Source: JABDJX01 sp039942715 | GTDB taxonomy: Bacteria > Pseudomonadota > Alphaproteobacteria > Rhodobacterales > Rhodobacteraceae | DNA length: 64,000 bases | Direction: 5' to 3' | NCBI GenBank assembly: GCA_039942715.1 | Contig: JBDVBY010000006.1 | Location: 124,001-188,000 of the forward strand | Shown here: piece after piece, positions 50,746 through 58,948 of the stretch | How the letters are laid out: every line of letters starts with the position of its first letter | Position numbering within the stretch: the stretch's first letter is position 1 | Program-made: the position numbers and the translations under genes | Notes under the pieces: model-generated | Seen by the model: only the letters and a program-made list of their open reading frames with translations | What the model was told of the DNA's origin: nothing | Databases searched by the model: none

Positions 50746-50945
50746 TTCTTTGGTGGTACATATTCTTCAAGCAGATGCTCGCCGAATGTACCGTGTTGCT
50801 TTGTAGCGCCCTTAAACCAATCACATTGATAGTCTTTAAGCGGCCCACCAAAACTCTGCTGTTCACCAGGAACCTTGTCTACTGTCATGGGCGGTCCGCC
50901 CGATTTCATTACGACGATGTCGCCGTGCTTAAACTGGTTTGCCAT
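50742..50945 (-). CDS. DUF2158 / YodC-family small protein
   Basis: A 67-residue protein. FKHGDIVVMKSGGPPMTVDK near the N-terminus is the typical start of YodC/DUF2158 proteins, followed by the cysteine/tryptophan pair YQCDWFKG near residue 46. The ATG at 50945 is the natural start; a frame ten codons longer lacks support. Function is unknown; such proteins are frequent cargo in prophages and islands. It is coupled by overlap to the next small gene. Confidence 0.7.
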   Translation of the reverse strand: MANQFKHGDIVVMKSGGPPMTVDKVPGEQQSFGGPLKDYQCDWFKGATKQHGTFGEHLLEEYVPPKK

Positions 50946-51113
50946 CTCAAATCTCCATTGCTCAAACGTCTGCACGCTATATGGGATTAAGTTGTGTCAA
51001 AAACAACCCAAGATACTACATTTTGTACCAATGGACAAAACGTGAACCTGAGCCAAAAGTGAGACAATGGCCTTTTGAGGCCAACCAACTATCTGCTAAC
51101 TACTTGATTTTGT

Positions 51114-51188
51114 TGGTGCCCGGGGGCGGAATCGAACCACCGACACGAGGATTTTCAATCCACTGCTCTACCCCTGAGCTACCCGGGC
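51114..51188 (-). tRNA. tRNA-Phe (GAA)
   Basis: The minus strand folds into a complete cloverleaf of 75 bases including an encoded CCA. The acceptor stem is GCCCGGG/CCCGGGC, the D arm is GCTC-AGGGGTA-GAGC, the anticodon loop is TTGAAAA with anticodon GAA, and the T arm is GGTGG-TTCGATT-CCGCC. The anticodon stem GTGGA/TCCTC has a T-T mismatch at its second pair. Its last 45 bases are repeated at 50133-50176. Confidence 0.97.
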
Positions 51189-51277
51189 ACGGGTCAAGGG
51201 TGGGCGGGCCACCGTTGTGAGGTCGGTGCGTTCTAATGGCGTGTTGCGGGGGTGTCTAGTGGGTGCGCGCGAAAAAA

Positions 51278-51460
51278 TCAGTGGCGCGTTTCATCCGCCT
51301 CGCCGCTCGGTACGTCCCAGTCTTCACCGCCGTCTTCTTCCACCACCGGGATCGCATAGGATCCATTCAACCACTTGCCCAAATCAAGATCAGCGCAGCG
51401 GCGGGAACAAAATGGGCGAAAGGCCTTTTCCGTCGGTTTCTTGCACATGGGACAGCTCAT
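51278..51460 (-). CDS. yacG: DNA gyrase inhibitor / zinc-binding protein YacG
   Basis: A 60-residue protein with the YacG zinc finger: CPMCKKPTEKAFRPFCSRRC (residues 3-22), four cysteines binding one zinc, followed by ADLDLGKWLNGSYAIP, the family signature. The acidic C-terminal tail is usual. YacG binds gyrase and inhibits it. The gene overlaps the end of the RNase E/G gene by four bases, a typical Rhodobacterales arrangement, and lies next to tRNA-Phe. Confidence 0.92.
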   Translation of the reverse strand: MSCPMCKKPTEKAFRPFCSRRCADLDLGKWLNGSYAIPVVEEDGGEDWDVPSGEADETRH

Positions 51461-52455
51461 TTAAACACCTCATGCAAAGGGAGACGTCCGCGTTTACGGT
51501 TCAGCTCGAAAAGCCCCATCGTGGTCCAGCCAACTAGCGTGGTTTCGACGTCGTCAGCGCGCACTGCCGCTTGCAACGTGTTGTCCAGTGTCTTGCGATC
51601 ACGTTTCGGCATCGGTGCAAAATCGACAACAACCTGACCGCCCAACCCTTTGATTTTCAACAATCGCGGTAAATTGCGAGCCGCAGCAATATTGGCTTTC
51701 AACCCCGCGGCCGGAGACGTATCGCCGCCAGTGTCGATATCGACGGCAACCAAAGCCCGTGTCGCCTCAATCGTGATCCGGCCGCCACCGGGCAGCTGGG
51801 TTTCGGGTCGCAAAGCTTGGGCGAAACAGTCTTCGATATCGCCCCCCGATGCCCCCTCGGGCCACTCGCGATAGGCAAATTCCTTCACATCAGGACCTTC
51901 GATCAGCTTCTCAACCGCCGTGTCCGTGTCGCCAAGAGCCGCAAGCGCAACATCAAGACAAGCCTCGATATCGCTTTGAACCATGTCTAAATCAGCGCCT
52001 GCAGCCGCACTTCGAATAATCATTCCACAGCCGCCCAAACCTTCGGCAAACACATCTGCAGTTTCGCGCAAAGCTACGCGCGTCTCTTCGTCTTTGATAC
52101 TGCGCGCAATGTTTATGCCCGGTTTGCCGGGGGTCACAATACTGTAGCGGCTTTTGAACAGAATGCGATCGGTCACCGTGATGGCTTTGCCCGGCTCGGC
52201 GTACCCCGTGACCTGCACCAAAAGATGTTTGCCCGTTGCAACACCCTTAGCATTGCGCATGAAAGCCGAGCCATCGGGGGTGTCTAGGAACATACCACCC
52301 TGCCCTTTGGCCGGTCGGATCGTCTTGGCGCGGTAAATTGTTCCCGGTCTCGGGGCGTCGGTATCCACGATAAAGTCTTCAAGGCGACCGTCGATGATCA
52401 ACGCGCCGGCCTCTTGGCCTCTCACCGTGCCGTAGACGTGCTGCACACCCTTCAT
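51457..52455 (-). CDS. Ribonuclease E/G family protein (short form)
   Basis: A 332-residue RNase E/G-type endonuclease core. The DNase-I-like catalytic site is seen in RALVAVDIDTGGDTSP (near 235, first Asp) and LGGQVVVDFAPMPKRDRKTL (near 281-300, second Asp). The N-terminal S1-like region is short, and the zinc-link cysteines and long C-terminal scaffold of E. coli RNase E are absent. The start at 52455 overlaps the maf stop (ATGA); a start five codons earlier is possible. A separate full-length RNase E probably exists elsewhere, so this is likely the RNase G-like paralogue for rRNA or mRNA processing. Confidence 0.87.
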   Translation of the reverse strand: MKGVQHVYGTVRGQEAGALIIDGRLEDFIVDTDAPRPGTIYRAKTIRPAKGQGGMFLDTPDGSAFMRNAKGVATGKHLLVQVTGYAEPGKAITVTDRILFKSRYSIVTPGKPGINIARSIKDEETRVALRETADVFAEGLGGCGMIIRSAAAGADLDMVQSDIEACLDVALAALGDTDTAVEKLIEGPDVKEFAYREWPEGASGGDIEDCFAQALRPETQLPGGGRITIEATRALVAVDIDTGGDTSPAAGLKANIAAARNLPRLLKIKGLGGQVVVDFAPMPKRDRKTLDNTLQAAVRADDVETTLVGWTTMGLFELNRKRGRLPLHEVFK

Positions 52456-53042
52456 GGGGCGCCCTTCCATGTGTATCCAGCCGCCGTTAACAGCGTCGCC
52501 GTCTCATAGAGCGGCAGACCCATGATCGCCGAGTATGACCCAGATATCCACGGCACAAGCGCGCCCGCAGGCCCTTGGATGGCGTAAGCCCCTGCCTTGC
52601 CCTGCCAATCGCCCGTGTCGAGGTAGGCGTCGCGTTCAGCGCGTGAGAGGCGTTTCAACTTCACCGCACTGACACAGTCGCGAAAATGCAGCGCCTGCCC
52701 CTTGCGCACAGCAACAGACGTAATCACACGGTGGCGACGTCCACTGAGCAAATCAAGAAACTTGACTGCCTCATCGCGATCCGCAGGCTTGCCCAAGATG
52801 CGACGGCCCAATGCAACGGTGGTGTCGGCAGTCAAAACGATCTCGCCCGCCTCGTGTGACACGGCCATCGCCTTGTCACGCGTTACGCGCGCGCAATAGG
52901 CGCGCGGCAACTCAGCCTTTGCAGGGGTTTCGTCAATATCAGCCGGGCGCACGGCGTCGGGTACAACGCCGATCTGCGCCAACAGCTCAAGGCGGCGCGG
53001 CGACGCCGAACCGAGGATCAGACGCGGTCGCGCATCCGTCAC
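52452..53042 (-). CDS. maf: Maf-family nucleotide pyrophosphatase
   Basis: A 196-residue Maf protein. LILGSASPRRLELLAQIGV (near 8-26) is the nucleotide-binding loop, DIDETPAKAELPRAY (near 36) follows, and VLTADTTVALGRRILGKPAD (near 70-89) holds the catalytic acidic residue. Maf proteins hydrolyse non-canonical nucleotides such as dTTP/UTP analogues. It overlaps infA by four bases upstream and the RNase gene downstream, in a fixed core-genome order. Confidence 0.93.
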   Translation of the reverse strand: MTDARPRLILGSASPRRLELLAQIGVVPDAVRPADIDETPAKAELPRAYCARVTRDKAMAVSHEAGEIVLTADTTVALGRRILGKPADRDEAVKFLDLLSGRRHRVITSVAVRKGQALHFRDCVSAVKLKRLSRAERDAYLDTGDWQGKAGAYAIQGPAGALVPWISGSYSAIMGLPLYETATLLTAAGYTWKGAP

Positions 53043-53257
53043 TTGAAGCGATAGTTGATCCGACCTTTTGTCAGGTCGTAGGGCGTCATTTCCACCTGGA
53101 CTTTGTCGCCTGCCAGAACGCGAATACGGTTCTTGCGCATTTTGCCTGCCGTGTGTGCGATGATCTCATGGCCGTTTTCAAGCTCGACCCGGAATGTCGC
53201 ATTAGGCAGGAGTTCTTTTACGACGCCGGGAAATTCGAGCAGTTCTTCCTTGGCCAT
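53039..53257 (-). CDS. infA: Translation initiation factor IF-1
   Basis: A 72-residue S1-fold protein with the IF-1 sequence: MAKEELLEFPGVVKELLPNA, FRVELENGHEIIAHTAGKMR (near 24-43), NRIRVLAGDKVQVEMTPYDL and the ending KGRINYRFK. It is full length. GGAGAGACC precedes the ATG. IF-1 binds the ribosomal A site during initiation. It is the first gene of the infA-maf-RNase-yacG operon. Confidence 0.97.
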   Translation of the reverse strand: MAKEELLEFPGVVKELLPNATFRVELENGHEIIAHTAGKMRKNRIRVLAGDKVQVEMTPYDLTKGRINYRFK

Positions 53258-53407
53258 GGTCTCTCCTTTGTAAGCACGTCCATTCAGTGGACGCGGCGAA
53301 TATGTGGGGGCTTATGCGCTGGAATCAAGGCGAAAACAACGCAGAAGCGGAAATTGGCGGCAATTGTCGGAAAGACCCGGGGTCAAAGTACATATTAACA
53401 GGCATTC

Positions 53408-54379
53408 ATGACGTCAACTTTTAACACCCTTCGCGTCAAAACACGTCGTATTTCCGCCAATTTTGCCCGCCACTCAGGCGATATGACAACGAAACCCGAC
53501 ACTTGGGTCCGCGAAGCGATCCACGCGCGTCTCTGGATGAACGTGATGGTACAAGACAGAGTGCGCCGGGATGGTCGATTGCAGTCCGAGCCGGGCTGGC
53601 TGCCCGATCGCGATGTTTACCGCGGCGAGCGCTATCAAAGCCCAGGGTGCCCTGATCCTGACTTTGAATACATGGACGACTTCGCCCCAGCGCAAGACAT
53701 TGAAAAATGGCTCCGAGACAAAGGTGTGATTTACGTACCTGAGGAGCCTGACGATGCGAGCATCTATTTGGCTACGATCAAAGGGACCGCACCTACCCTT
53801 CGCGCTTCACTTCACGCAATCGACATTGACCAAGACTGGGTGCCAGACATCGCCTTGCAGCATATGCTTTGGGACGGAGCGCACTTCTACCCGCGCTATG
53901 GTGAAAACGATGAACACCGCCTTGACCGTCTGCCCACCGGCTGGGGCACACACGTCCGCCCCGCACATTTTGCGCCGCTTATCGACAGCCTCGCGGCAGC
54001 CGGCTTTTGCGAAGTGCATGACGACAACACTTTTACCTGGAACGAGGTAATGGCACGCCACGGCAAGGCCGCCCTGCCCTTGATCTGGGGCGACGGTCCG
54101 AACCGCTGGGAACAGCGCAAATGGGAGCTGAATTACATCTGGCGCGAAATGCCTTTGGGTCTGAAACAAAAATACCTGATCGACAAAGGCCCGCTCAGCA
54201 TCGCTTCGCTCAACCGGGACCTTTCAGCCTTTTATGATCGCAAAGCGCGACGGTGGCGCGACAAACCCATTACAGACCCCGACCTTCTTTTTAGGACCTA
54301 CGATATCGCCAGTGAATTTGATCGGCTTGACCGCGAAGACGGCCTTGCCGGCAGAACAACCAATCCGGCATTAGCATAA
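53408..54379 (+). CDS. Conserved-looking protein of unknown function
   Basis: A soluble protein of 323 residues if it begins at 53408, or 298 residues from the ATG at 53483 (MTTKPDTWVREAIHARLWMN). It is rich in Trp, Asp and Arg, with a striking central part (DWVPDIALQHMLWDGAHFYP, then PTGWGTHVRPAHFAPLIDSL) and a basic C-terminal part. No signal peptide, membrane helix or known motif was recognised. It is the only plus-strand gene within a long minus-strand block of core genes, which suggests a later insertion. Its long open frame and even codon use argue that it is real. Confidence 0.6.
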   Translation: MTSTFNTLRVKTRRISANFARHSGDMTTKPDTWVREAIHARLWMNVMVQDRVRRDGRLQSEPGWLPDRDVYRGERYQSPGCPDPDFEYMDDFAPAQDIEKWLRDKGVIYVPEEPDDASIYLATIKGTAPTLRASLHAIDIDQDWVPDIALQHMLWDGAHFYPRYGENDEHRLDRLPTGWGTHVRPAHFAPLIDSLAAAGFCEVHDDNTFTWNEVMARHGKAALPLIWGDGPNRWEQRKWELNYIWREMPLGLKQKYLIDKGPLSIASLNRDLSAFYDRKARRWRDKPITDPDLLFRTYDIASEFDRLDREDGLAGRTTNPALA

Positions 54380-54398
54380 CAAGAAGGGCACTCCGACC

Positions 54399-54854
54399 CT
54401 AGTCTTGCGTCGGCGGCCCGAACCGCTCAAGCATCCGCGCTTTGATCTGATCACGTGAGAGGCGGTACTGCGCCAGCTTGGCCTCGCGGGTTTCGCCCAT
54501 GTCTGTCGGATCCAAAATCGGCCAATATTCCACCGTCAGATGAAAAACCCGGGTCAAATCAAGCGCATGGCGTTGAGAAGCGGGGGAAAGTGCAACCACC
54601 AGATCAAAGCCTGATAGATCATCCCCCCACTCCTGCATCTCGTCAAAGCTGCGCGATCGATGGCGCGCCAACTCAATCCCAAGTTCAGCGCAGACGGCCA
54701 CTGAAAATCCATCGATTTCCATGTCGTTATAGACACCAGCCGATTGCACATAGGTGTCCTGACCATAAAACGCCTTCATCATCCCTTCCGCCATCGGCGA
54801 ACGCACAGCGTTGTGGTCGCAACAAAATAGCACGGATTGGGGAAGATCAGGCAT
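54399..54854 (-). CDS. Low-molecular-weight phosphatase family protein
   Basis: A 151-residue LMW protein-tyrosine-phosphatase fold. The P-loop is CDHNAVRSP (near 12-20), the CX5R signature, with LFCC just before it. The general-acid region ILDPTDMGETREAK lies near 113. The ATG at 54854 lies seven bases after the UPF0262 stop. Relatives are annotated as arsenate reductase-like or protein phosphatases. The asparagine and the context do not decide between them. It is part of the usual UPF0262-phosphatase pair next to infA in Rhodobacterales. Confidence 0.85.
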   Translation of the reverse strand: MPDLPQSVLFCCDHNAVRSPMAEGMMKAFYGQDTYVQSAGVYNDMEIDGFSVAVCAELGIELARHRSRSFDEMQEWGDDLSGFDLVVALSPASQRHALDLTRVFHLTVEYWPILDPTDMGETREAKLAQYRLSRDQIKARMLERFGPPTQD

Positions 54855-54861
54855 GTCTGCG

Positions 54862-55341
54862 CTATCCTCCAAAGTGCAAGACGCACACCAGTGTGAACAG
54901 GCGACGCGCGGTATCGCTATCCGTTTCGACCTTACCCTCAAGGCGCTCTTCCAGCACCCGCGCGCCTTCGTTGTGGATGCCGCGCCGCGCCATATCAATC
55001 GCCTCGATCTGTGCAGGCGGCAGCTTTTTCACCGCATCAAAATACGCTTCACAGATTTGGAAATAGTCTTTTACAACTTGGCGAAATGGTCCCAAAGCCA
55101 GATGAATTTCCGCCGCTTCCTCATTGATTTTGCTTTGAATATCGAACACAAGCCGACGTTCTCGAATAGAGAGTTTCAGCTTGTAAGGACACTCAGGCGG
55201 CGAGCGGTCGTCGCGCGACAGTACCTGAAAATGGTTGTCTTCCAGCAGATCAAACACCGCAACTTTGCGTTCTTGTTCAATCTCGGGCGTCGGGGGCGGC
55301 AATGCGCTGTCGTCGATTTCTATTTCGGTTATTTTGCACAT
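54862..55341 (-). CDS. UPF0262 family protein
   Basis: A 159-residue protein matching UPF0262 in length and sequence: ITEIEIDDSALPPPTPEIEQ (near 4-23), ERKVAVFDLLEDNHF, then KLSIRERRLVFDIQS (near 60) and EAIDMARRGIHNEGARVLEE (near 112-131). The ATG at 55341 gives the family length; a frame nine codons longer is not supported. Its function is unknown. It lies directly upstream of the phosphatase gene in the alphaproteobacterial hisD-UPF0262 neighbourhood. Confidence 0.9.
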   Translation of the reverse strand: MCKITEIEIDDSALPPPTPEIEQERKVAVFDLLEDNHFQVLSRDDRSPPECPYKLKLSIRERRLVFDIQSKINEEAAEIHLALGPFRQVVKDYFQICEAYFDAVKKLPPAQIEAIDMARRGIHNEGARVLEERLEGKVETDSDTARRLFTLVCVLHFGG

Positions 55342-55402
55342 GGTCCCGGCATACTGAATTGCACACAATTTGCAATGCCGCCCTTAAGCCGCTTCAGGTT
55401 AG

Positions 55403-55819
55403 CTACCCGTCGCGCCCCGGCTCTTTCGGATTGCTTGAAAACAAAGCGATTTTGTTGCCCTGCGGGTCACGCATGTAGCTGACATAGAAATGAGGGCCAT
55501 AAGATGCACGAAAACCCGGCTGACCCTCATCCGATCCGCCTGCAGCAAGAGCCGCGGCGTGGAGTTCACGCACTTGGCTTTGAGTGGTTGCCTCAAACGC
55601 AACCATGCTCCCGTTTCCAGCCGTTGCCGGATGCCCGTTGAAGGTTGGTTTGACGTAAAAATCCGGAAAAACCGGCGTCTGACCCGGCTTGACAGGTAGC
55701 ACATAGCTCAAGCCCTCCGGCCCTTCTGTTACAGTGTAGTCAAGGGCTAGGAGGAAAGAAGAATAGAACCGTTTTGCGCGCGCGATGTCGTCAGTGCCGA
55801 CAGTGACATAGGAAATCAT
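55403..55819 (-). CDS. VOC-superfamily (glyoxalase-like) protein
   Basis: A 138-residue single-module VOC protein: MISYVTVGTDDIARAKRFYS, FLLALDYTVTEGPEG (near 23) and the closing strand YVSYMRDPQGNKIALFSSN (near 112-130). Putative metal-ligand positions include the acidic/aromatic residues in GPHFYVSY. It starts six bases after hisD on the same strand and may be expressed from the hisD promoter, though it has no known link to histidine synthesis. The substrate is unknown. Confidence 0.8.
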   Translation of the reverse strand: MISYVTVGTDDIARAKRFYSSFLLALDYTVTEGPEGLSYVLPVKPGQTPVFPDFYVKPTFNGHPATAGNGSMVAFEATTQSQVRELHAAALAAGGSDEGQPGFRASYGPHFYVSYMRDPQGNKIALFSSNPKEPGRDG

Positions 55820-55825
55820 CGCCAG

Positions 55826-57127
55826 CTATCCGTTCAAGCGATCCAGCCGTGCGCGCACGCTTAGGCCGTGCGCCTCAAGGCTTTCGCTTTTGGCAAGCTG
55901 CTCGGCGGACGGTCCAATCTTCGACAACGCACCCGGCGTCATCTTGGTGATCGTCGTGCGTTTCATGAAATCAAGCACCGACAAGCCGGACGAAAACCGC
56001 GCCGAGCGCGCTGTGGGCAGCACGTGGTTTGGCCCGCCAACGTAATCGCCAATCGCCTCAGGCGTCCAAGCGCCCATAAAAATAGCGCCCGCGTGACTAA
56101 TATTCTCGGCCAACGCTTCGGGATTGGCGACGCAAAGCTCAAGGTGTTCAGCCGCGATATCATCGGCCAAAGCCGCGGCCTCGCCCAGATTTTGCACCAA
56201 GATAATCGCCCCATTGTCACGCCAGCTTTTGCCAGCAATCTCGCGGCGGTCTAGAATTTGCAAGTGCGCGTCAACAGCATCAGCAACAAGGTTGGCCATG
56301 CCTTTATCAGTGGTAATCAGAATTGACTGTGCGCTTTCGTCGTGCTCGGCTTGGCTCAGCAGATCAAGCGCGATCCAATCGGGATCGTTGTCCCCATCCG
56401 CAATCACCAAAATCTCGGACGGCCCCGCAATCATATCAATGCCGACCTTGCCAAATACCCGTCGCTTGGCCGCCGCCACATAAGCGTTGCCCGGCCCGGT
56501 GATCATATCAACAGGGCGCACTGTTTGCGTGCCATAAGCCAGCGCTGCAATCGCCTGCGCGCCGCCCATGCGGTAAACCGTTTCAACACCTGCAAGCCGC
56601 GCTGCCAGCAACACAAGCGGGTTCACTTTGCCGTTCGGTGTAGGCGCAGTGATCACCAATCGCTCGACACCGGCAACCCGTGCCGGGATCGCGTTCATCA
56701 ACACAGACGACGGATAACTCGCCAATCCACCGGGTACATAAAGTCCTGCGGCAGACACTGGCGTCCAGCGCCACCCTAGCGTTGCGCCTGCTTCATCTGT
56801 CCAGCTTTCATCGTTGGGCAACTGGCGCATGTGATAAGCGGTGATGCGATCTGCAGCCAATTCCAACGCGGCGCGATCTTCATCGGAAACCGTTTCAATC
56901 GCAGCGTCCATTTCGTCCTTTGAAAACGCCAGCGTGTCTGGCGTCAGCGTCAGGCGATCAAACTTCTCGGTCAGTGCAATAACAGCCGCGTCGCCGCCGT
57001 GGCGCACCTCTTTGATGATCTCAGCAACCGCGTCATCCACATCAGGCGCATCTTCGCGCTTGAGCCCCAACAGTGCTTGAAACCGTTGTTCGAAATCAGC
57101 GTCGTTTGTGCTTAGAAATTGCGGCAT
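55826..57127 (-). CDS. hisD: Histidinol dehydrogenase
   Basis: A 433-residue enzyme for the last two steps of histidine synthesis, oxidising L-histidinol to histidine with 2 NAD+. Visible features are GWRWTPVSAAGLYVPGG (near 117), the family signature from IDMIAGPSEILVIADGDNDP (near 235-254) through DLLSQAEHDESAQ with its zinc-binding Gln/His pair, and the late GPNHVLPTARSARFSSGLSV (near 370-389) carrying active-site histidine. Length is normal. It follows the DUF2948 gene by 73 bases in the murA-DUF2948-hisD order typical of the group. Confidence 0.95.
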   Translation of the reverse strand: MPQFLSTNDADFEQRFQALLGLKREDAPDVDDAVAEIIKEVRHGGDAAVIALTEKFDRLTLTPDTLAFSKDEMDAAIETVSDEDRAALELAADRITAYHMRQLPNDESWTDEAGATLGWRWTPVSAAGLYVPGGLASYPSSVLMNAIPARVAGVERLVITAPTPNGKVNPLVLLAARLAGVETVYRMGGAQAIAALAYGTQTVRPVDMITGPGNAYVAAAKRRVFGKVGIDMIAGPSEILVIADGDNDPDWIALDLLSQAEHDESAQSILITTDKGMANLVADAVDAHLQILDRREIAGKSWRDNGAIILVQNLGEAAALADDIAAEHLELCVANPEALAENISHAGAIFMGAWTPEAIGDYVGGPNHVLPTARSARFSSGLSVLDFMKRTTITKMTPGALSKIGPSAEQLAKSESLEAHGLSVRARLDRLNG

Positions 57128-57200
57128 CGCCAGATCCTTTCTCGCAGCGCTTTAAAGGCTTGGCGGCCTTGGCTCAAGCCCCTCAGGGCGCTTGACTAAC

Positions 57201-57680
57201 CTAGTCCGGATGCGTCGGGCTCTTGCCAGAGGGCGCCACATAGGGCCGTGTGACGTCTTGCAGGCTGACATTCAGCATCTCAACATCGACCTTAACCGCA
57301 CCATCGCCTGCAAATGTCAAAACAAGCGCGCCGGTGCCATCCTCGCCAGGCTCAAAGGCGACGCTTAACAAAGACATCACCATATCCGCATCGCCCGGTT
57401 GCACACCTTGGGTCGACACTTTCAGCACGTCTTCAATCACCAAAAGCGATTGGACACGTTCAGCAGCGCGTCCAAGACGTTCCGACGCTGCGCGATCCTC
57501 CCAACGAAAACGATTGATCAACACAACAAACTGACGCGCGCGTTTGCGCCACTTCATTTCCGAGCCTGGACACACCGCGTCCTGAACAAGCGTCGAGATC
57601 ACCTGAAGATCTTCGGCCTCCTCGGCCCGCAAACGCAGCGGCCCGGTATCTCCATCCTCAAAACGCGCGTCTGCAGCCAT
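57201..57680 (-). CDS. DUF2948 family protein
   Basis: A 159-residue protein of the alphaproteobacterial DUF2948 family. LRLRAEEAEDLQVISTLVQD (near 16-35), VCPGSEMKWRKRARQFVVLI (near 37-56) and the C-terminal GDGAVKVDVEMLNVSLQDVT are the usual blocks. There is no membrane segment. Its start overlaps the murA stop by one base (TAATG), so it is translationally coupled to murA. The function is unknown; the fixed location suggests a housekeeping role. Confidence 0.9.
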   Translation of the reverse strand: MAADARFEDGDTGPLRLRAEEAEDLQVISTLVQDAVCPGSEMKWRKRARQFVVLINRFRWEDRAASERLGRAAERVQSLLVIEDVLKVSTQGVQPGDADMVMSLLSVAFEPGEDGTGALVLTFAGDGAVKVDVEMLNVSLQDVTRPYVAPSGKSPTHPD

Positions 57681-58945
57681 TATTCAGGCACCCTTTCGAT
57701 CTTTGCGCCAACAGCGCTTAGCTTGTCTTCCACACGCTCGTACCCGCGATCAAGGTGATAGACACGCGCAACTTTGGTTTCCCCCTCAGCCGCAAGCCCG
57801 GCCAAGATCAGCGAAACAGAAGCACGCAGATCGGTCGCCATCACTGGCGCACCTTTCAGTTGATCAACACCCGTTACAGTGGCCGTCCCACCTTGAACGT
57901 CGATGTTGGCTCCCATGCGGATAAGCTCGGGTGCGTGCATAAAGCGGTTTTCAAAAATCGTCTCTTCCAAAACACTTGTCCCCTCCGCCGTACACATCAG
58001 CGCCATCATCTGTGCCTGCAGATCTGTGGGAAAGCCCGGGAAAGGCTCGGTGCGTACATCGACTGATTTCACACGCCCGTTCTTGCGCGCAACCTTGAGT
58101 CCGCGCTGTGTTTCCGTGATCTCCACACCAGCCTGTTCCAGCTTGTCAGCCAGCGAAGCCACCAGCGCGCGTTCCCCGCCAATCAGCTCAACCTCGCCGC
58201 CAGCAATGGCAGGCGCGATCATGTAGGTGCCAAGCTCGATCCGGTCCGAAATCACCTTGTGCGTTGTGCCATGAAGTGCCCCGACGCCGGTGATCACCAT
58301 CTCGTTGGTGCCTGCACCTTCGATCTGAGCGCCCATTGCGATCAAACAATCGGCCAGCGCTTTGGTGTCCGGCTCTTTGGCTGCGTTTTTCAAAACCGTT
58401 GTGCCCTTGGCCAAAACAGCCGCGCACATGGCGTTCTCTGTCGCACCAACCGAGACAAACGGAAACTCAATCGTTGTGCCCTTCAGCCCATTCGGCGCCG
58501 AGGCATGAACGTAGCCTTCGTTCAACTCAATCGTGGCCCCAAGTGCTTCAAGGGAACTGAGATGCAAATCAACCTTGCGCGCGCCAATCGCACAACCACC
58601 GGGCAGCGAAACAGTTGCCTCTCCACAGCGGCCCACCATGGGTCCAAGCACATTGAACGAAGCGCGCAACTTACGAACAATGTCGTAGTGCGCTGTTTTA
58701 TTTGTGATTTCCGCCGCACTTAGAACCATCGACTGGCCCTCTTGCAGCAAGGCAGCCTCGCACCCAAGGCTTTCCAACAGCGTGGTCAGCGTCGCCACAT
58801 CTGACAAACGCGGCACATTGGTCAGCGTCAGCGGCTCTTCACTTAGCAAAGCCGCGCACATTAGCTTGAGGCAGGTGTTTTTCGCACCCGCAATCGGAAT
58901 TTCACCGCGAAGCTCACCCCCGCCCTGCACCACAATCGAATCCAT
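57680..58945 (-). CDS. murA: UDP-N-acetylglucosamine 1-carboxyvinyltransferase
   Basis: A 421-residue MurA, which transfers enolpyruvate to UDP-GlcNAc in the first committed step of peptidoglycan synthesis. GEIPIAGAKNTCLKLMCAAL (near 14-33) holds the substrate-binding Lys-Asn pair, SLPGGCAIGARKVDLHLSSL (near 112-131) carries the catalytic cysteine targeted by fosfomycin, and FPGFPTDLQAQMMAL (near 300) closes the family pattern. Length is normal. A small basic-protein gene precedes it by three bases. Confidence 0.97.
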   Translation of the reverse strand: MDSIVVQGGGELRGEIPIAGAKNTCLKLMCAALLSEEPLTLTNVPRLSDVATLTTLLESLGCEAALLQEGQSMVLSAAEITNKTAHYDIVRKLRASFNVLGPMVGRCGEATVSLPGGCAIGARKVDLHLSSLEALGATIELNEGYVHASAPNGLKGTTIEFPFVSVGATENAMCAAVLAKGTTVLKNAAKEPDTKALADCLIAMGAQIEGAGTNEMVITGVGALHGTTHKVISDRIELGTYMIAPAIAGGEVELIGGERALVASLADKLEQAGVEITETQRGLKVARKNGRVKSVDVRTEPFPGFPTDLQAQMMALMCTAEGTSVLEETIFENRFMHAPELIRMGANIDVQGGTATVTGVDQLKGAPVMATDLRASVSLILAGLAAEGETKVARVYHLDRGYERVEDKLSAVGAKIERVPE

Positions 58946-58948
58946 CGT

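Larger units (their letters stand above)
50133..51158. mobile_element. Remnant integrative element at tRNA-Phe (about 1 kb)
   Basis: The two att-like repeats (50133-50176 and 51114-51158) bound about 940 bases. Inside are two small overlapping genes, a foldable non-coding segment and three copies of the octamer TGGGGGTA close to the left repeat. No integrase gene or recognisable fragment of one is present, so the element can no longer move on its own. It is either a decayed island or a very small element mobilised by another integrase. The tRNA copy on the right is complete. Confidence 0.7.
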
